This document shows, piece by piece, positions 1-8,894 of a stretch of 44,413 nucleotides of DNA. The position numbers were made by a program, and so were the translations under genes. This stretch comes from Gammaproteobacteria bacterium UBA7310 (lineage in GTDB: Bacteria; Pseudomonadota; Gammaproteobacteria; Pseudomonadales; Ketobacteraceae). The stretch spans positions 220,688 to 265,100 of the forward strand of contig DKQK01000028.1 of NCBI GenBank assembly GCA_002471665.1, written 5' to 3'. A model generated the notes under the pieces. That model was given only the letters and a program-made list of their open reading frames with translations, did not search any database and was not told the origin of the DNA. Position 1 is the first letter of the stretch. Every line of letters begins with the position of its first letter.

Positions 1-92
1 CCCGGCTTGCTCCTGAGGCCCCGGGCATGATTTGACGTTGCCGCGCACAACAACCACAATTAGCTCAAACGGCCAACGGTTACATAATAACA

Positions 93-755
93 ATGACCTT
101 ACATGGAAACGTACTGATCGCCGACGATCATCCTCTGTTTCGTATGGCCTTGAAACAGGCGGTGACGCAGGCCTTTCCCGGTGCCCGTGTGGTAGAAGCG
201 GAAAACATTGATCAGTTGGAACGTCTCACCGATGCCGGAGAAGTGTTTTCTCTGCTGTTGCTGGATCTCAACATGCCCGGAGCCCATGGCTTTTCAGGGT
301 TGATCTACCTGCGCGAGCGATACCAGGAAATCCCGCTGGTGGTGGTGTCTGCCTCTGAAGAGGCCGCGATCATTCACAAGGCCGTGGAATACGGCGCCAA
401 CGGTTTTATTCCCAAATCGGCATCCATGGACGTGATGGTGAAGGCCATTGAGCAGGTCTGTGCCGGCGCGCGTTGGTTGCCGCCCAACATCCTGCCGCAA
501 CATCATCCGCTGTTAAAGCAGGAAGATCATGATCTGGCCAAGTGCATTGCCTCACTGACCCCGCAACAATTCCGGGTGCTGGGTATGCTGGCGGAAGGGC
601 AGTTGAACAAACAGATTGCTTACGAGCTGGGGGTGTCCGAAGCCACCATCAAGGCGCACATGACCGCCATCTTCCGTAAACTGGGGGTGCGTAACCGGAC
701 ACAGGCGGTGATTCGTTTGCAGAATCTGGATGTGGAATCCTTTCCGAACACCTAG
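93..755 (+). CDS. crbR: LuxR/NarL-type response regulator, CrbR/ErdR-like
   Basis: This is a two-domain response regulator of 220 residues, the usual length for the NarL/FixJ family. The receiver domain (about 6-125) shows the acidic pair D11/D12, the phosphoacceptor D58 in LLLLDLNMPG and the conserved K108. The C-terminal LuxR HTH (about 150-215) has LTPQQFRVLGMLAEG and SEATIKAHMTAIFRKLGV. Orthologues called CrbR (Vibrio) or ErdR (Pseudomonas) act with a transporter-fused kinase to activate acetyl-CoA synthetase and acetate uptake genes. A kinase of exactly that type lies convergently downstream (946-4446), which supports the pairing. The ATG at 93 has only a weak Shine-Dalgarno. The family call is firm; the acetate role is inferred from family and context. 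Confidence 0.85.
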   Translation: MTLHGNVLIADDHPLFRMALKQAVTQAFPGARVVEAENIDQLERLTDAGEVFSLLLLDLNMPGAHGFSGLIYLRERYQEIPLVVVSASEEAAIIHKAVEYGANGFIPKSASMDVMVKAIEQVCAGARWLPPNILPQHHPLLKQEDHDLAKCIASLTPQQFRVLGMLAEGQLNKQIAYELGVSEATIKAHMTAIFRKLGVRNRTQAVIRLQNLDVESFPNT

Positions 756-874
756 GCCATTACCGGCATTTCTCCTCATACAATCCGGCCAGCCCAAAGG
801 AGGCCAGCATCAGATATGAGGCGCGGGCTGCTGGGTATCCATGTGGCAACAGATAAGATAGATCAGAACCACGG

Positions 875-918
875 TGTTGATAACCAGATGTTGATAACCA
901 ATAGGGTATTGAATAACC
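875..918. repeat. Short direct repeats in a convergent intergenic region
   Basis: The 12-mer TGTTGATAACCA occurs at 875-886 and again at 889-900, a 14-bp period. A degraded third copy (TATTGAATAACC) lies at 907-918. The repeats sit in the 190-bp space between the two convergent regulator genes and are AT-richer than their surroundings. No terminator hairpin is obvious here. They may be slippage-derived or protein binding sites. Confidence 0.5.
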
Positions 919-945
919 TTTGAATCATGGGGTTTCTGGTAGTGT

Positions 946-3900
946 CTATTGTTGATCCGTCAGTACCGAGCTCAGTGCTGCCTGCAACCCTTCCGGGGTA
1001 ATCGGCTTCTGCAAAAAATAGTATCCCCTTTCCCGGGCTTTGAGTTTCACTGCTTCGGCGTGATCAGCGGTCATCAATATAGCCGGTACCACATCCTCCC
1101 AGCATTCATCCAGGGCATCGATTACATCAAAACCGGTTTCGTCATCCAGTTGGTAATCCACCAGCAGAGCATCCGGCGACCGGGGTAAGGTATTGGCTTT
1201 TTCCAACGCGGATTTCAATGAGGAGGCGCTGGTGCTGATGCACTGCCATTGGTTCAACAGAGATTCAACACCGCTCAGGATCATGGGCTCGTTATCAACA
1301 CAGAAAACGGTGAGGCCGGAAAGTTTTGGTGGTGCCGGGCTGGATTGGTTGGCCTGCGCGGTTTGAGTTACCTGGGTGGTGGGCACCCGGATGGAAAATA
1401 CGGTGCCCTTGCCCACGCGGGAATGTACGGACAGGGGGTGTTGTAACAACTGACTGATGCGCTGGGCGATGGCCAACCCCAGCCCCAGCCCTTTGCTGTC
1501 CAGTGTGCCGTCAGTGTTGCGATGTTTGATGCGGTGAAACTCTTTGAATATGTGTTCGATCTGGTCGTCCGGAATGCCCACTCCCGTATCCCAGATCTGG
1601 ATGTCCACCGCCCCCGGTCGACGGCGACAGCCCAACAGGATGCGTCCGCCGGGGGTGTAGCGCACGGCATTGAGCAGCAGATTCTGCAATACCCGACGTA
1701 ACAGTTTGTCATCACTGTGGACCCAGCTGTGGCAATCCACCCAGCGCAATTGCAATCCCTTTTCCGCTGCAATGACATCAAACTCCGAGGCCAGGCTGGT
1801 CAGCAAGGTGTGGAGATCGAACGCCGTAACGTTGGGCTTGATGGTGCCGGTATCCAGGCGGCTGATGTCCAGCAGCGTGTTGATGAGATGTTCCGCCACG
1901 TGCAGAGAGTTGTCGATGTGCTGCAGTATCTCCAGTTCTTCCCGGCATTGCAGGTTGCTGTTTTTGAGTTGCAAGCGTTGTTGCAGGGAGGAGGTAAATA
2001 AATGGGCGGCATTCAGAGGCTGCATCAGATCGTGCCCGGCCGCGGCCAGAAAGCGGGTTTTGCCTTCATTGGCCGTGTGCAGTGCCGCGTTCAGTTCCGA
2101 TAATTTCTGGGTGCGGTCGGACACCATCATCTCCAGGCTTTCATTCATCTGACGCAGTGCGCGTTCATCCATTTTACTTTCAGTAATGTCCAGGAAAGTG
2201 GAGACAAAACCACCATCCGGCATGGGGTTGCCGCGGACTTCAACGATGATGCCATTGGGCAGCTCACGCTCAAACCGATGGGGGCCGCCCTGCTTCAGCA
2301 GGTTCACCCGCCGTTGTACCTGTTGGTCTTCGTTTTCCGCCGGGTAGAAACCGCGGTGGGCGTTATAGCGGTAAACATCCGCAATCGGGCGCCCCAGCTG
2401 AATCAACCCATCGGGGTATTCGAACAATTTAATGTAGGTGCGGTTCCAGGCCACGATGTTGAGATTTTTATCCACCACGCAGATGCCGTGGGAGATGGTT
2501 TCGATGGTGGTTTGCAGCAGTTGGTGATTGAACTGGATCAGCTCGGCTGCCTCGTCAATCATGGCTACGGCGTCGGAATGTTCATCTGTGTGACGGCTCA
2601 GCATGGAGCCCAGCAATACCCGGGCAGAGCTTGCGCCCATAACCCGCGCCAGCATTTTTTCGGTAAACCGGAACAGGTCCACGGTGGCCGGTAGCTTGGG
2701 ATCCAGTTCCAGTTGGTTGACGGCGGCGTATTGGGCAAAGGCCATGTCGCTGCTGTTGCGGCCCAGGCAGCGGCCGGCAATGTCCTGCAGATCCTGAATG
2801 CGGATATGGGCGGCATGGTAGCGGCCCAGCAGGCTTTCATAATGGGTGGGAACGTCCACAAACAGTATGGCCTGGTTGCGGTCGATGGTTTCCTGTGGAG
2901 CGGTTTTGGAAAAGTAGATATAGCAGAAAATGTTGATCGCCAGACTCCAGAACACACCGTGGCTGAGAGGGTCCAGCCCTTCCAGCCCGAACAGGGCATA
3001 GGGGCGAATCAGGCCCAGCCCCAGCAAACCTTGGTTCTGCAAAGTTGCTGCCAGTTCATCGGGTAGCAGCACGGGCAGCAGCAGGCAGTAAAACCACACG
3101 CTGAAACCGGACAGGATACCCAGGGCAGCACCCCGTTTGTGACCCTGCTTCCAGTACAGGCCACCCACCAGCACCGGCGCAAACTGAGCCACGGCGGCGA
3201 AAGACAGCAGCCCGATACTGGCCAGTGCTCCGAATTGCGCAAAGATGTCATTGAGCAGGTACGCCAGCAGCAGAATCACAAAGATGGAGACACGGCGGAT
3301 CTTGCGCACCAGGGGAGTGATTTGCCGTGGCAACTCACCGGCGCGACGGGCCCGGTTCAGGTAGATGGGAATCACCAGCTCATTGCACACCATAATACTG
3401 AGAGCCACGCTGGACACGATGACCATACCGGTGGCGGCGGACACGCCACCGAGAAAGCTGAGCAGGGCCAGGGATGGCTGATCGAAATGCATGGGCAGGC
3501 TGAGGATGTAACGGTCGGCATGCCCGATCTGCTCAGGCAGGTGCAGCAGGCCCGCCATGGCAATGGGCACCACAAAGAGTGTGAACAGTAACAGGTAGCC
3601 GGGAAACAGCCAGCGGGCCTTGTGCAAATCGCCACTGCGGCGGTTTTCCACCACGGTGGTGTGAAACTGGCGCGGCAGACAGATAATGGCGGCCATGGCC
3701 AGCAGGGTCTGGGTGAAAAAGCCCTGGTCAAAGAAGTCGGAGGAAAAGCGTTGCCGCAATACCGGATTGTGTTCCAATTGGACAAACAGATCGCCGATGC
3801 CCCCGAATACCTGCCACACCACAAACACGCCCACCACCACAAAGGCGAACAGTTTGACCAGGCTTTCAAAGCCGATGGCCAGCATCAGCCCGTTCTGGTG

Positions 3901-4446
3901 TTCGCTGGCGTCGATATGACGGGTGCCGAACAACACCGCAAACATGGCCATCAGCAGCGCCACCGCCAGGGCGCTGTTGATGGGCCAGCTGCTTTCCATG
4001 CCGTTGGTGAGGCTGTCGAAGGCCATGGTCACCGCTTTCAGCTGCAAGGTGATGTAGGGGATGGTGCCGGCGATGGCCACCAGGGTAATCAGAATCGCCA
4101 GCGGCTGGGATTTACCGTAGCGCGAGGCGATGAAATCAGCGATGGAGGTAATGCCCTGCTGTTTGCTGATGGCGATGATCTTGAACAGCATGGGGGTGCC
4201 CAGGATGAACACGATCATGGGGCCAAGGTAGATCGGCAGAAAATCCCAGCCGAAGTTGGCGGCTTGCCCCACGGCGCCGAAAAACGTCCAGGAGGTGCAG
4301 TACACCGCCAGGGTGAGGCTGTACAGCCAGGGGCTGTTGAGGGCCTGCTGGGAGCGCGCAGAACGCCGGTCGCCGTACCAGGCGATCAGAAACAGTATGC
4401 AGGTATAGGCCAGCGCAAAGCCGGCCAGTGTCCAGACGGAAAACAT
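946..4446 (-). CDS. crbS: Transporter-fused hybrid sensor histidine kinase, CrbS/MxtR-like
   Basis: This is a 1166-residue inner-membrane protein. Residues 1 to about 500 form a sodium/solute symporter (SSS, SLC5-like) domain with about 13 hydrophobic segments. A linker of the STAC type follows, then a PAS domain (about 645-760, with ISHGICVVDKNLNIVAWN). The HisKA domain has H805 in AAGHDLMQPLNAA. The HATPase shows NLLLNAVRYTPGG, DTGVGIP and GLGLGLAI, and the C-terminal receiver has D1097 in LLVDYQLDDETG. This architecture defines CrbS/MxtR kinases, which control acetate metabolism through CrbR/ErdR; the matching regulator is encoded at 93-755. Start ATG 4446 is preceded by AAAGGCGCTGCT. The ligand, and whether the SSS domain transports or only senses, cannot be read from sequence. 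Confidence 0.88.
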   Translation of the reverse strand: MFSVWTLAGFALAYTCILFLIAWYGDRRSARSQQALNSPWLYSLTLAVYCTSWTFFGAVGQAANFGWDFLPIYLGPMIVFILGTPMLFKIIAISKQQGITSIADFIASRYGKSQPLAILITLVAIAGTIPYITLQLKAVTMAFDSLTNGMESSWPINSALAVALLMAMFAVLFGTRHIDASEHQNGLMLAIGFESLVKLFAFVVVGVFVVWQVFGGIGDLFVQLEHNPVLRQRFSSDFFDQGFFTQTLLAMAAIICLPRQFHTTVVENRRSGDLHKARWLFPGYLLLFTLFVVPIAMAGLLHLPEQIGHADRYILSLPMHFDQPSLALLSFLGGVSAATGMVIVSSVALSIMVCNELVIPIYLNRARRAGELPRQITPLVRKIRRVSIFVILLLAYLLNDIFAQFGALASIGLLSFAAVAQFAPVLVGGLYWKQGHKRGAALGILSGFSVWFYCLLLPVLLPDELAATLQNQGLLGLGLIRPYALFGLEGLDPLSHGVFWSLAINIFCYIYFSKTAPQETIDRNQAILFVDVPTHYESLLGRYHAAHIRIQDLQDIAGRCLGRNSSDMAFAQYAAVNQLELDPKLPATVDLFRFTEKMLARVMGASSARVLLGSMLSRHTDEHSDAVAMIDEAAELIQFNHQLLQTTIETISHGICVVDKNLNIVAWNRTYIKLFEYPDGLIQLGRPIADVYRYNAHRGFYPAENEDQQVQRRVNLLKQGGPHRFERELPNGIIVEVRGNPMPDGGFVSTFLDITESKMDERALRQMNESLEMMVSDRTQKLSELNAALHTANEGKTRFLAAAGHDLMQPLNAAHLFTSSLQQRLQLKNSNLQCREELEILQHIDNSLHVAEHLINTLLDISRLDTGTIKPNVTAFDLHTLLTSLASEFDVIAAEKGLQLRWVDCHSWVHSDDKLLRRVLQNLLLNAVRYTPGGRILLGCRRRPGAVDIQIWDTGVGIPDDQIEHIFKEFHRIKHRNTDGTLDSKGLGLGLAIAQRISQLLQHPLSVHSRVGKGTVFSIRVPTTQVTQTAQANQSSPAPPKLSGLTVFCVDNEPMILSGVESLLNQWQCISTSASSLKSALEKANTLPRSPDALLVDYQLDDETGFDVIDALDECWEDVVPAILMTADHAEAVKLKARERGYYFLQKPITPEGLQAALSSVLTDQQ

Positions 4447-4524
4447 AGCAGCGCCTTTTTTACCTTAAGCATATAGCAAAAGTGGCCGCCGGGAACTATT
4501 CGACTTTCGTGGTGGGCCCAGGTT

Positions 4525-5148
4525 TCAGTGCTTGATCTTGCGGATCATCTGTTTGGCCAGGCTGTCGGCCATGTCCGACACCGAGCCCACTTCAAAGGTT
4601 TTGCTGCGACCCACCCAGGCCAGTTGTTCGGTCTTTACATCATAGATGGAGGTGGTGAGGATCACGTTGGTCTGGGTATCCGTATAGGCTTCCCGGGTCA
4701 TGGTGGTGAGGCTGCCGCCGCCGCCATAGTAGCCCACGCCGGAGCCCCAGTACCCGCTCCAGTGAGGATAATAGGCGCCGGTGTAGTAGGTGCGAACCCG
4801 CTCCGGCACATAGTCGGTTTCGATATCCACCCGGCCCAGGGCAGTGACGATAATATGGTCGTAGTCACTTTCTTTCAGATGTGCGGCCACAGCCTCTTTG
4901 GTGGGCAGTGCATCCCCCAGGGTGGTGAAACTGGCGGTGGCATCAATGCCCTTTTGGTTGAGCGCCCCAATGAAGCCGGTTTCGAACAGAAAGCGGTTGG
5001 TGGTGTTGGAGGCGACCGCCACCACCAGCACCTTCTGCATGTCCTGGCCGCGGAATGCCGGTTCCTGCCAGGTATCGGTCATCTTGGTGGTGGAACAGGC
5101 GGACAGAGAGAGAATCAGCAACAGGGAAAGCAGGGGTCGAAGGGTCAT
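4525..5148 (-). CDS. DUF4136-like outer-membrane lipoprotein
   Basis: This is a 207-residue predicted lipoprotein. I use the ATG at 5148 because it puts the signal peptide MTLRPLLSLLLILSLSACS, with lipobox LSAC, at the N-terminus; a longer reading frame to 5256 would bury it. The body has an alpha/beta look (KVLVVAVASNTTNRFLFE, DYDHIIVTALGRVDIE) and a Tyr/Gly-rich stretch YYTGAYYPHWSGYWGSGVGY typical of DUF4136 lipoproteins. Those are of unknown function and are usually placed in the outer membrane. It is transcribed in the same direction as the sensor kinase downstream but 78 bp apart, and divergently from the AraC gene across 176 bp. The family assignment is by pattern only. Confidence 0.65.
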   Translation of the reverse strand: MTLRPLLSLLLILSLSACSTTKMTDTWQEPAFRGQDMQKVLVVAVASNTTNRFLFETGFIGALNQKGIDATASFTTLGDALPTKEAVAAHLKESDYDHIIVTALGRVDIETDYVPERVRTYYTGAYYPHWSGYWGSGVGYYGGGGSLTTMTREAYTDTQTNVILTTSIYDVKTEQLAWVGRSKTFEVGSVSDMADSLAKQMIRKIKH

Positions 5149-5324
5149 GTTTAGGTCCAAAAAGCGGGTTATAGAGGTTAGATTTATGTAATGTTCGGCT
5201 AATTTTTCAATGGCAGAGGACGAATCCGATGCCGGAGCATTCGCTTCAGGCAGCATTTTTAGTATGGTATTAGAGTACAGTGCAACACCTGTTTACTTCC
5301 ACCAATAATAAAAAGAAGTTGCGT

Positions 5325-6152
5325 ATGCCGTTACCAAGTATCAAGGCGCAGACCGCCGTCGACTTTGAAGGGGTGGTTTACTACCGGACCCGCAGTATTT
5401 TGTTATTGGCGCCTTCCCTGGTGATAGGCCCCGGTGACAAAACCCACAAACGCAACTCCATCCGCCTGCTGTTGGGCGGCCGGGGGCCGGTGCAGCTGGA
5501 TTTTGAAAACGCCGATGCGGTGTCCGGCAGGGCTTTGTTGGTGGCAGCAGACTCTGGCCTGTGCAGTATCGACGGCCCTCTGGCGGATGTGGCGTTGCTG
5601 GATTACGCTCCGGCCAGCGCTGAATACGCGGCACTGGATAACTATCTTGGGGGGCGTTCGGTGGTGCAGCTGGATGCGGAGTTGTTTGCGGATCTGTTGC
5701 CGCAGTGTCGGGCCGGGCAGGATGGTTCCATGAGCTGCGATCAGGTGCTGACCCTGCTGCAAACCGCGGTGTTTCGCATCACCGGCACCGAAATACCCCC
5801 CCTGGAGTACGATCCCCGCATCGTTAAAGCCCTGCAGATGATTGAAGAATTGCCGCTGGCGGACATCTCCCTGGAGGTGCTGTCCAAAGCGGTGAACCTG
5901 TCCCCGGACCGCTTCCGTCATTTATTTAAGGAGACCACCGCCTGTACGGTGTCCCAGTACGCCCGGCAGACGGCGCTGTGGCGGGCACTGAACCTGATTA
6001 CCCAGCAGGATTACACCATCACCGCCGCCTCCCATGCCCTGGGATTCCACGATGTTTCCCATTTTTACCGGGTGTATTCGGATATGTTCGGCATCAGCCT
6101 GTCCGAGCGCAGCAATCCCCGCAAGTTCAAACGGGTGCGCTGCTTCAGCTAG
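5325..6152 (+). CDS. AraC-family transcriptional regulator
   Basis: The C-terminal about 100 residues form an AraC/XylS double HTH: ADISLEVLSKAVNLSPDRFRHLFKE for the first helix pair, and ITAASHALGFHDVSHFYRVY then MFG for the second. The N-terminal about 170 residues resemble the effector or dimerisation half of the ThpR/FtrA-like AraC group but carry no motif I can name. I chose ATG 5325 (275 residues) over an upstream GTG at 5280, because the extra 15 residues are Asn/Lys-rich and lack a ribosome binding site; the choice is not certain. The stop codon overlaps that of convergent yehS. Its targets are unknown; the divergent lipoprotein gene is the nearest candidate. Confidence 0.8.
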   Translation: MPLPSIKAQTAVDFEGVVYYRTRSILLLAPSLVIGPGDKTHKRNSIRLLLGGRGPVQLDFENADAVSGRALLVAADSGLCSIDGPLADVALLDYAPASAEYAALDNYLGGRSVVQLDAELFADLLPQCRAGQDGSMSCDQVLTLLQTAVFRITGTEIPPLEYDPRIVKALQMIEELPLADISLEVLSKAVNLSPDRFRHLFKETTACTVSQYARQTALWRALNLITQQDYTITAASHALGFHDVSHFYRVYSDMFGISLSERSNPRKFKRVRCFS

Positions 6153-6625
6153 GGGCTGTTAACCCCGGTGCGGGCCCGCTTAATCAACCCTTTTAGAAAC
6201 AGGCGCAGGAGTTTGTCGGAGCAGGGCAGGTAGTTTTTGTTGCCCTCTTTACGGAACAGGGATTTCAGTTGCTGCTTGCCCAGTTCATGGCCTTCCCCGG
6301 CAAACAGCTCATGCATGTCTTCGTCTTTCAGATCGTAGGCGATACGCAGCTTCTTCAGCACGTGATTGTTGTTCAGCGGCAATTGCGGTGGCGCAGGGGG
6401 GCTGTCTTCCCTGGCACCCCGCCGATGCACGATCAGCGCTTCCAGCATGCGTGCGGCGGTGGCCTCTTCACATTCCTCATAGCCCGGCTCATTGGATTGC
6501 TTGAGACGGTTTTTCAGGGCCTCCGGATCCATGGTTTCCCCGGAAAGGGCGTAAATCTCCGCCAGGCCGTGTTCGTTCACGGCCAGTGCCCGGCGCAGGT
6601 TTCGCATCAGTTCATTGTGGTTCAT
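6149..6625 (-). CDS. yehS: DUF1456 protein YehS
   Basis: This 158-residue protein matches the YehS/DUF1456 family, whose members have two copies of a small helical domain. Copy one starts at MNHNELMRNLRRAL (residues 1-65), copy two at LNNNHVLKKLRIAYDLKDEDM (about 85-150). Each copy holds the characteristic helix-helix pattern and a conserved late LRRFL-type segment, seen here as KLLRLFLKGL. The start at 6625 has AGGAAA seven bases upstream; an upstream start at 6688 would add a non-homologous tail. The function of the family is unknown. The gene is convergent with the AraC regulator, and the two stop codons share the tetramer CTAG at 6149-6152. Confidence 0.85.
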   Translation of the reverse strand: MNHNELMRNLRRALAVNEHGLAEIYALSGETMDPEALKNRLKQSNEPGYEECEEATAARMLEALIVHRRGAREDSPPAPPQLPLNNNHVLKKLRIAYDLKDEDMHELFAGEGHELGKQQLKSLFRKEGNKNYLPCSDKLLRLFLKGLIKRARTGVNSP

Positions 6626-6820
6626 ATGGGGTTTCCTGTGAATCTGGGGGGCGAGATTACAAGTCTGCCTGTACAAAGTAAATGCCAAGGGACTGCTCTA
6701 GTGCAAATGGAGGAGGTGATTTGTTGTGATTCTGGTACTATGGTTCTGTTTGGTGCCCGTGTTGGGCTGCGCTGTCCAAACCTCTGAGAATAAAAAGCAA
6801 ATAATAACAAGAGGTTGGCT

Positions 6821-8239
6821 ATGAATTGGAAGGGATTGCCGTTATGGGCAGGTTGGTTGGTGTGTTTTTGGCCCATTCAGCTGTGGGCGGACAATTGTGT
6901 TGCGCCGGCCCCGGCTGCGACCACCCGAACGGTGCCGGTGCAGGTGAGCGGTCAGCGCTTTGTGGATACCCAGGGCCGCGTCACGGTGTTGCGGGGCATT
7001 AACGTATCCGGTGATGCCAAGGTGCCGCCATTTTATGGGGTGACCGCCGCCCGTCAGCTGGACCCGTTGCCGGAGTGGGGCCTGAATACCCTGCGTCTGC
7101 TGTTCACCTGGGAGGCGTTTGAGCCGTCCCCCTGCGATTATGAAGAATCCTATCTGCAGTATTTTGAGCAGGTCACCCGGTGGGCGGCGCAGCGTGGACT
7201 CTATGTGATCGTCGACTTTCATCAGGATGCGTTCTCCCGCTTTTCCACCGGAGGTTGTGGTGAGGGCTTTCCGGCCTGGGCGGTGCATTCTTCCATTACA
7301 CTGCGCGAACCCCTCAATGATGAGCGCTGTGAATCCTGGGGTACCCGCATGTTGATCGATGTTTCCCATCATCGCAGTTGGTATCATTTCCACCGCGACA
7401 GCGAAGGCGCCCGCACCCGGTTTTTAGCCATGGTGGAACGGGTGGCCCACCGTATGGCGCAGCATCCCAATGTGATCGGCTATGATGTGATAAACGAACC
7501 CTGGGGCACCAACCGTGAATTACTGAGCCTGTATGAAGATGCCGCTGCGGTGATTCGGCGGCAGGACCCACAGGCCGTGTTGTTCATACCCCCCCATGCC
7601 TTTTTGTCTTCCGGGTTGGTGGGCAACGGCATCCCGCGGCCCAACCTGCACAACTTTGCCTACGCACCCCACTATTACGATCCGATCATGATCACCTTTA
7701 AATGGTGGCTGGGTAACACCTCGGCGCCGCCCCTGAATCTGATGCTGCGCCAGGCGCAGACCTGGGATGTGCCCATGCTGTTGGGGGAATTCGGCGCCCC
7801 GGCCGGTACCCGGGGCGGGGCAGCCTACATTCGCCAAATATACGATTGGCTGGATGAGGCGCAGGTTTCCAGTGCACACTGGAATTACACTCCGAACTGG
7901 AACGCGGCCACTAAAGACGGCTGGAATCATGAGGATCTGAGCATCACCGACGACACCGGTGCGCTGCGGGATAGTTTTGAGGTGCGGCCCTATGCGGTGG
8001 CCACGGCCGGTGTGCCGCTGGCACTGCAGGTGACAGCGCAGCGGATGGAATACCGTTGGCAGCATGCGCCTGAACGGGGGGCTACCGAGGTGTTTATTCC
8101 CCCTTTGTGGTGGCAGCAGGGGGTGAGCATCCACCTGGCACCAGAGCGGGCCGGAGCCTGCCGCCGCCAGGGTAACCGGCTGCTATGCCGGGTGCGGCAG
8201 GCGCAGGCCGTGGTACTGAGCGTTGAACAGCAAAGGTAA
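6821..8239 (+). CDS. Secreted glycoside hydrolase family 5, endoglycoceramidase-like
   Basis: This 472-residue enzyme has a signal peptide (about 1-25, ending near WADNC). Its (beta/alpha)8 GH5 domain resembles endoglycoceramidases and related glycosidases: VLRGINVSG near the start, YVIVDFHQDAFSR, the acid/base Glu E226 in DVINEPWG, and the nucleophile Glu E323 in LLGEFGAP. Residues about 385-472 form a short beta-rich C-terminal domain, as in endoglycoceramidase II-type enzymes. These cleave the oligosaccharide-ceramide link of glycolipids, but related GH5 members act on other beta-glucosides, so the substrate is open. ATG 6821 has GAGG six bases upstream; an in-frame TTG at 6815 is less likely. 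The 195 bp to divergent yehS hold no other gene I can see. Confidence 0.82.
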   Translation: MNWKGLPLWAGWLVCFWPIQLWADNCVAPAPAATTRTVPVQVSGQRFVDTQGRVTVLRGINVSGDAKVPPFYGVTAARQLDPLPEWGLNTLRLLFTWEAFEPSPCDYEESYLQYFEQVTRWAAQRGLYVIVDFHQDAFSRFSTGGCGEGFPAWAVHSSITLREPLNDERCESWGTRMLIDVSHHRSWYHFHRDSEGARTRFLAMVERVAHRMAQHPNVIGYDVINEPWGTNRELLSLYEDAAAVIRRQDPQAVLFIPPHAFLSSGLVGNGIPRPNLHNFAYAPHYYDPIMITFKWWLGNTSAPPLNLMLRQAQTWDVPMLLGEFGAPAGTRGGAAYIRQIYDWLDEAQVSSAHWNYTPNWNAATKDGWNHEDLSITDDTGALRDSFEVRPYAVATAGVPLALQVTAQRMEYRWQHAPERGATEVFIPPLWWQQGVSIHLAPERAGACRRQGNRLLCRVRQAQAVVLSVEQQR

Positions 8240-8256
8240 GGGCCCACGCGCCGGGT

Positions 8257-8835
8257 TCAGGATTTTTTCAGATAGCAGCTCAACAGCACAATGCGCTGGC
8301 CGTTGACGCGGCCTTCGATATGTTGCGGATTATCCGTGAGGGAAATGTTGCGCACGGCGGTACCGCGCTTGGCGGTAAAGTTGGCGCCCTTGACGTCCAG
8401 ATCCTTGATGATGGTGACGGTATCGCCCGCCTGCAGCGGCGTGCCGTTGCTGTCCAGGGTGGGCTCACGGTCTTCATTTTCCGGGGGCACACCGGATTCG
8501 GCCCAGGCTTTCACATCCGCTTCCAGGTACAGCATATCCAGTAGTGCCTGCGCCCACACTTCACCCTGCTCAGACAGCGTTTTCAGTTGGCGCCAGGCCA
8601 TGACCTGAACCGCCGGCACCGGGCTCCACATGGTGTCGTTCAGGCTGCGCCAGTGGTTGGCTTCGATACTGTCCGGGTGGTTGATCTGGTGGCGGCAGGT
8701 GCCGCAGATCATGATGGCGCGATCGGCACTGCCGTCGGCATCGGGGGGAACGTCAAACACGGAGAGTGCAGTATCGGCGGAACAGAGTTCGCACTGTTGT
8801 TGGCAGCGCTGCAATAGCGTGGATTCGGTGCTCAT
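8257..8835 (-). CDS. yjdM: YjdM/PhnA family zinc-ribbon protein
   Basis: The C-terminal about 70 residues are the PhnA/YjdM domain: DSNGTPLQAGDTVTIIKDLD, VKGANFTAKRGTAVRNISLT and HIEGRVNGQRIVLLSCYLKK. The N-terminal half carries a zinc ribbon with CELC and CGTCRHQI, followed by a helical segment. At 192 residues it is longer than E. coli YjdM (about 110), as is common in marine gammaproteobacteria, where the ribbon and domain are separated by a helical insert. The start at 8835 (MSTESTLLQRC) is preferred over an upstream one at 8892. The name PhnA is historical: the protein is not a phosphonate hydrolase and its role is unclear. It is convergent with the GH5 gene, 17 bp away. Confidence 0.85.
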   Translation of the reverse strand: MSTESTLLQRCQQQCELCSADTALSVFDVPPDADGSADRAIMICGTCRHQINHPDSIEANHWRSLNDTMWSPVPAVQVMAWRQLKTLSEQGEVWAQALLDMLYLEADVKAWAESGVPPENEDREPTLDSNGTPLQAGDTVTIIKDLDVKGANFTAKRGTAVRNISLTDNPQHIEGRVNGQRIVLLSCYLKKS

Positions 8836-8894
8836 AGATAATGCCTTTGGGAAATGTGGGCGCATTATGCCTAAAAACACGCCCTGATTCATGG

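Noticed and set aside
875..918. Possible CRISPR-like array
   Set aside because: Units are only 12 bp with 2-bp spacing; no spacers and no cas genes.
3622..4476. Long plus-strand open frame (284 residues) antisense to the sensor kinase gene
   Set aside because: His/Gln/Gly-rich composition and no ribosome binding site; it is the usual antisense shadow of a GC-rich membrane-protein gene.
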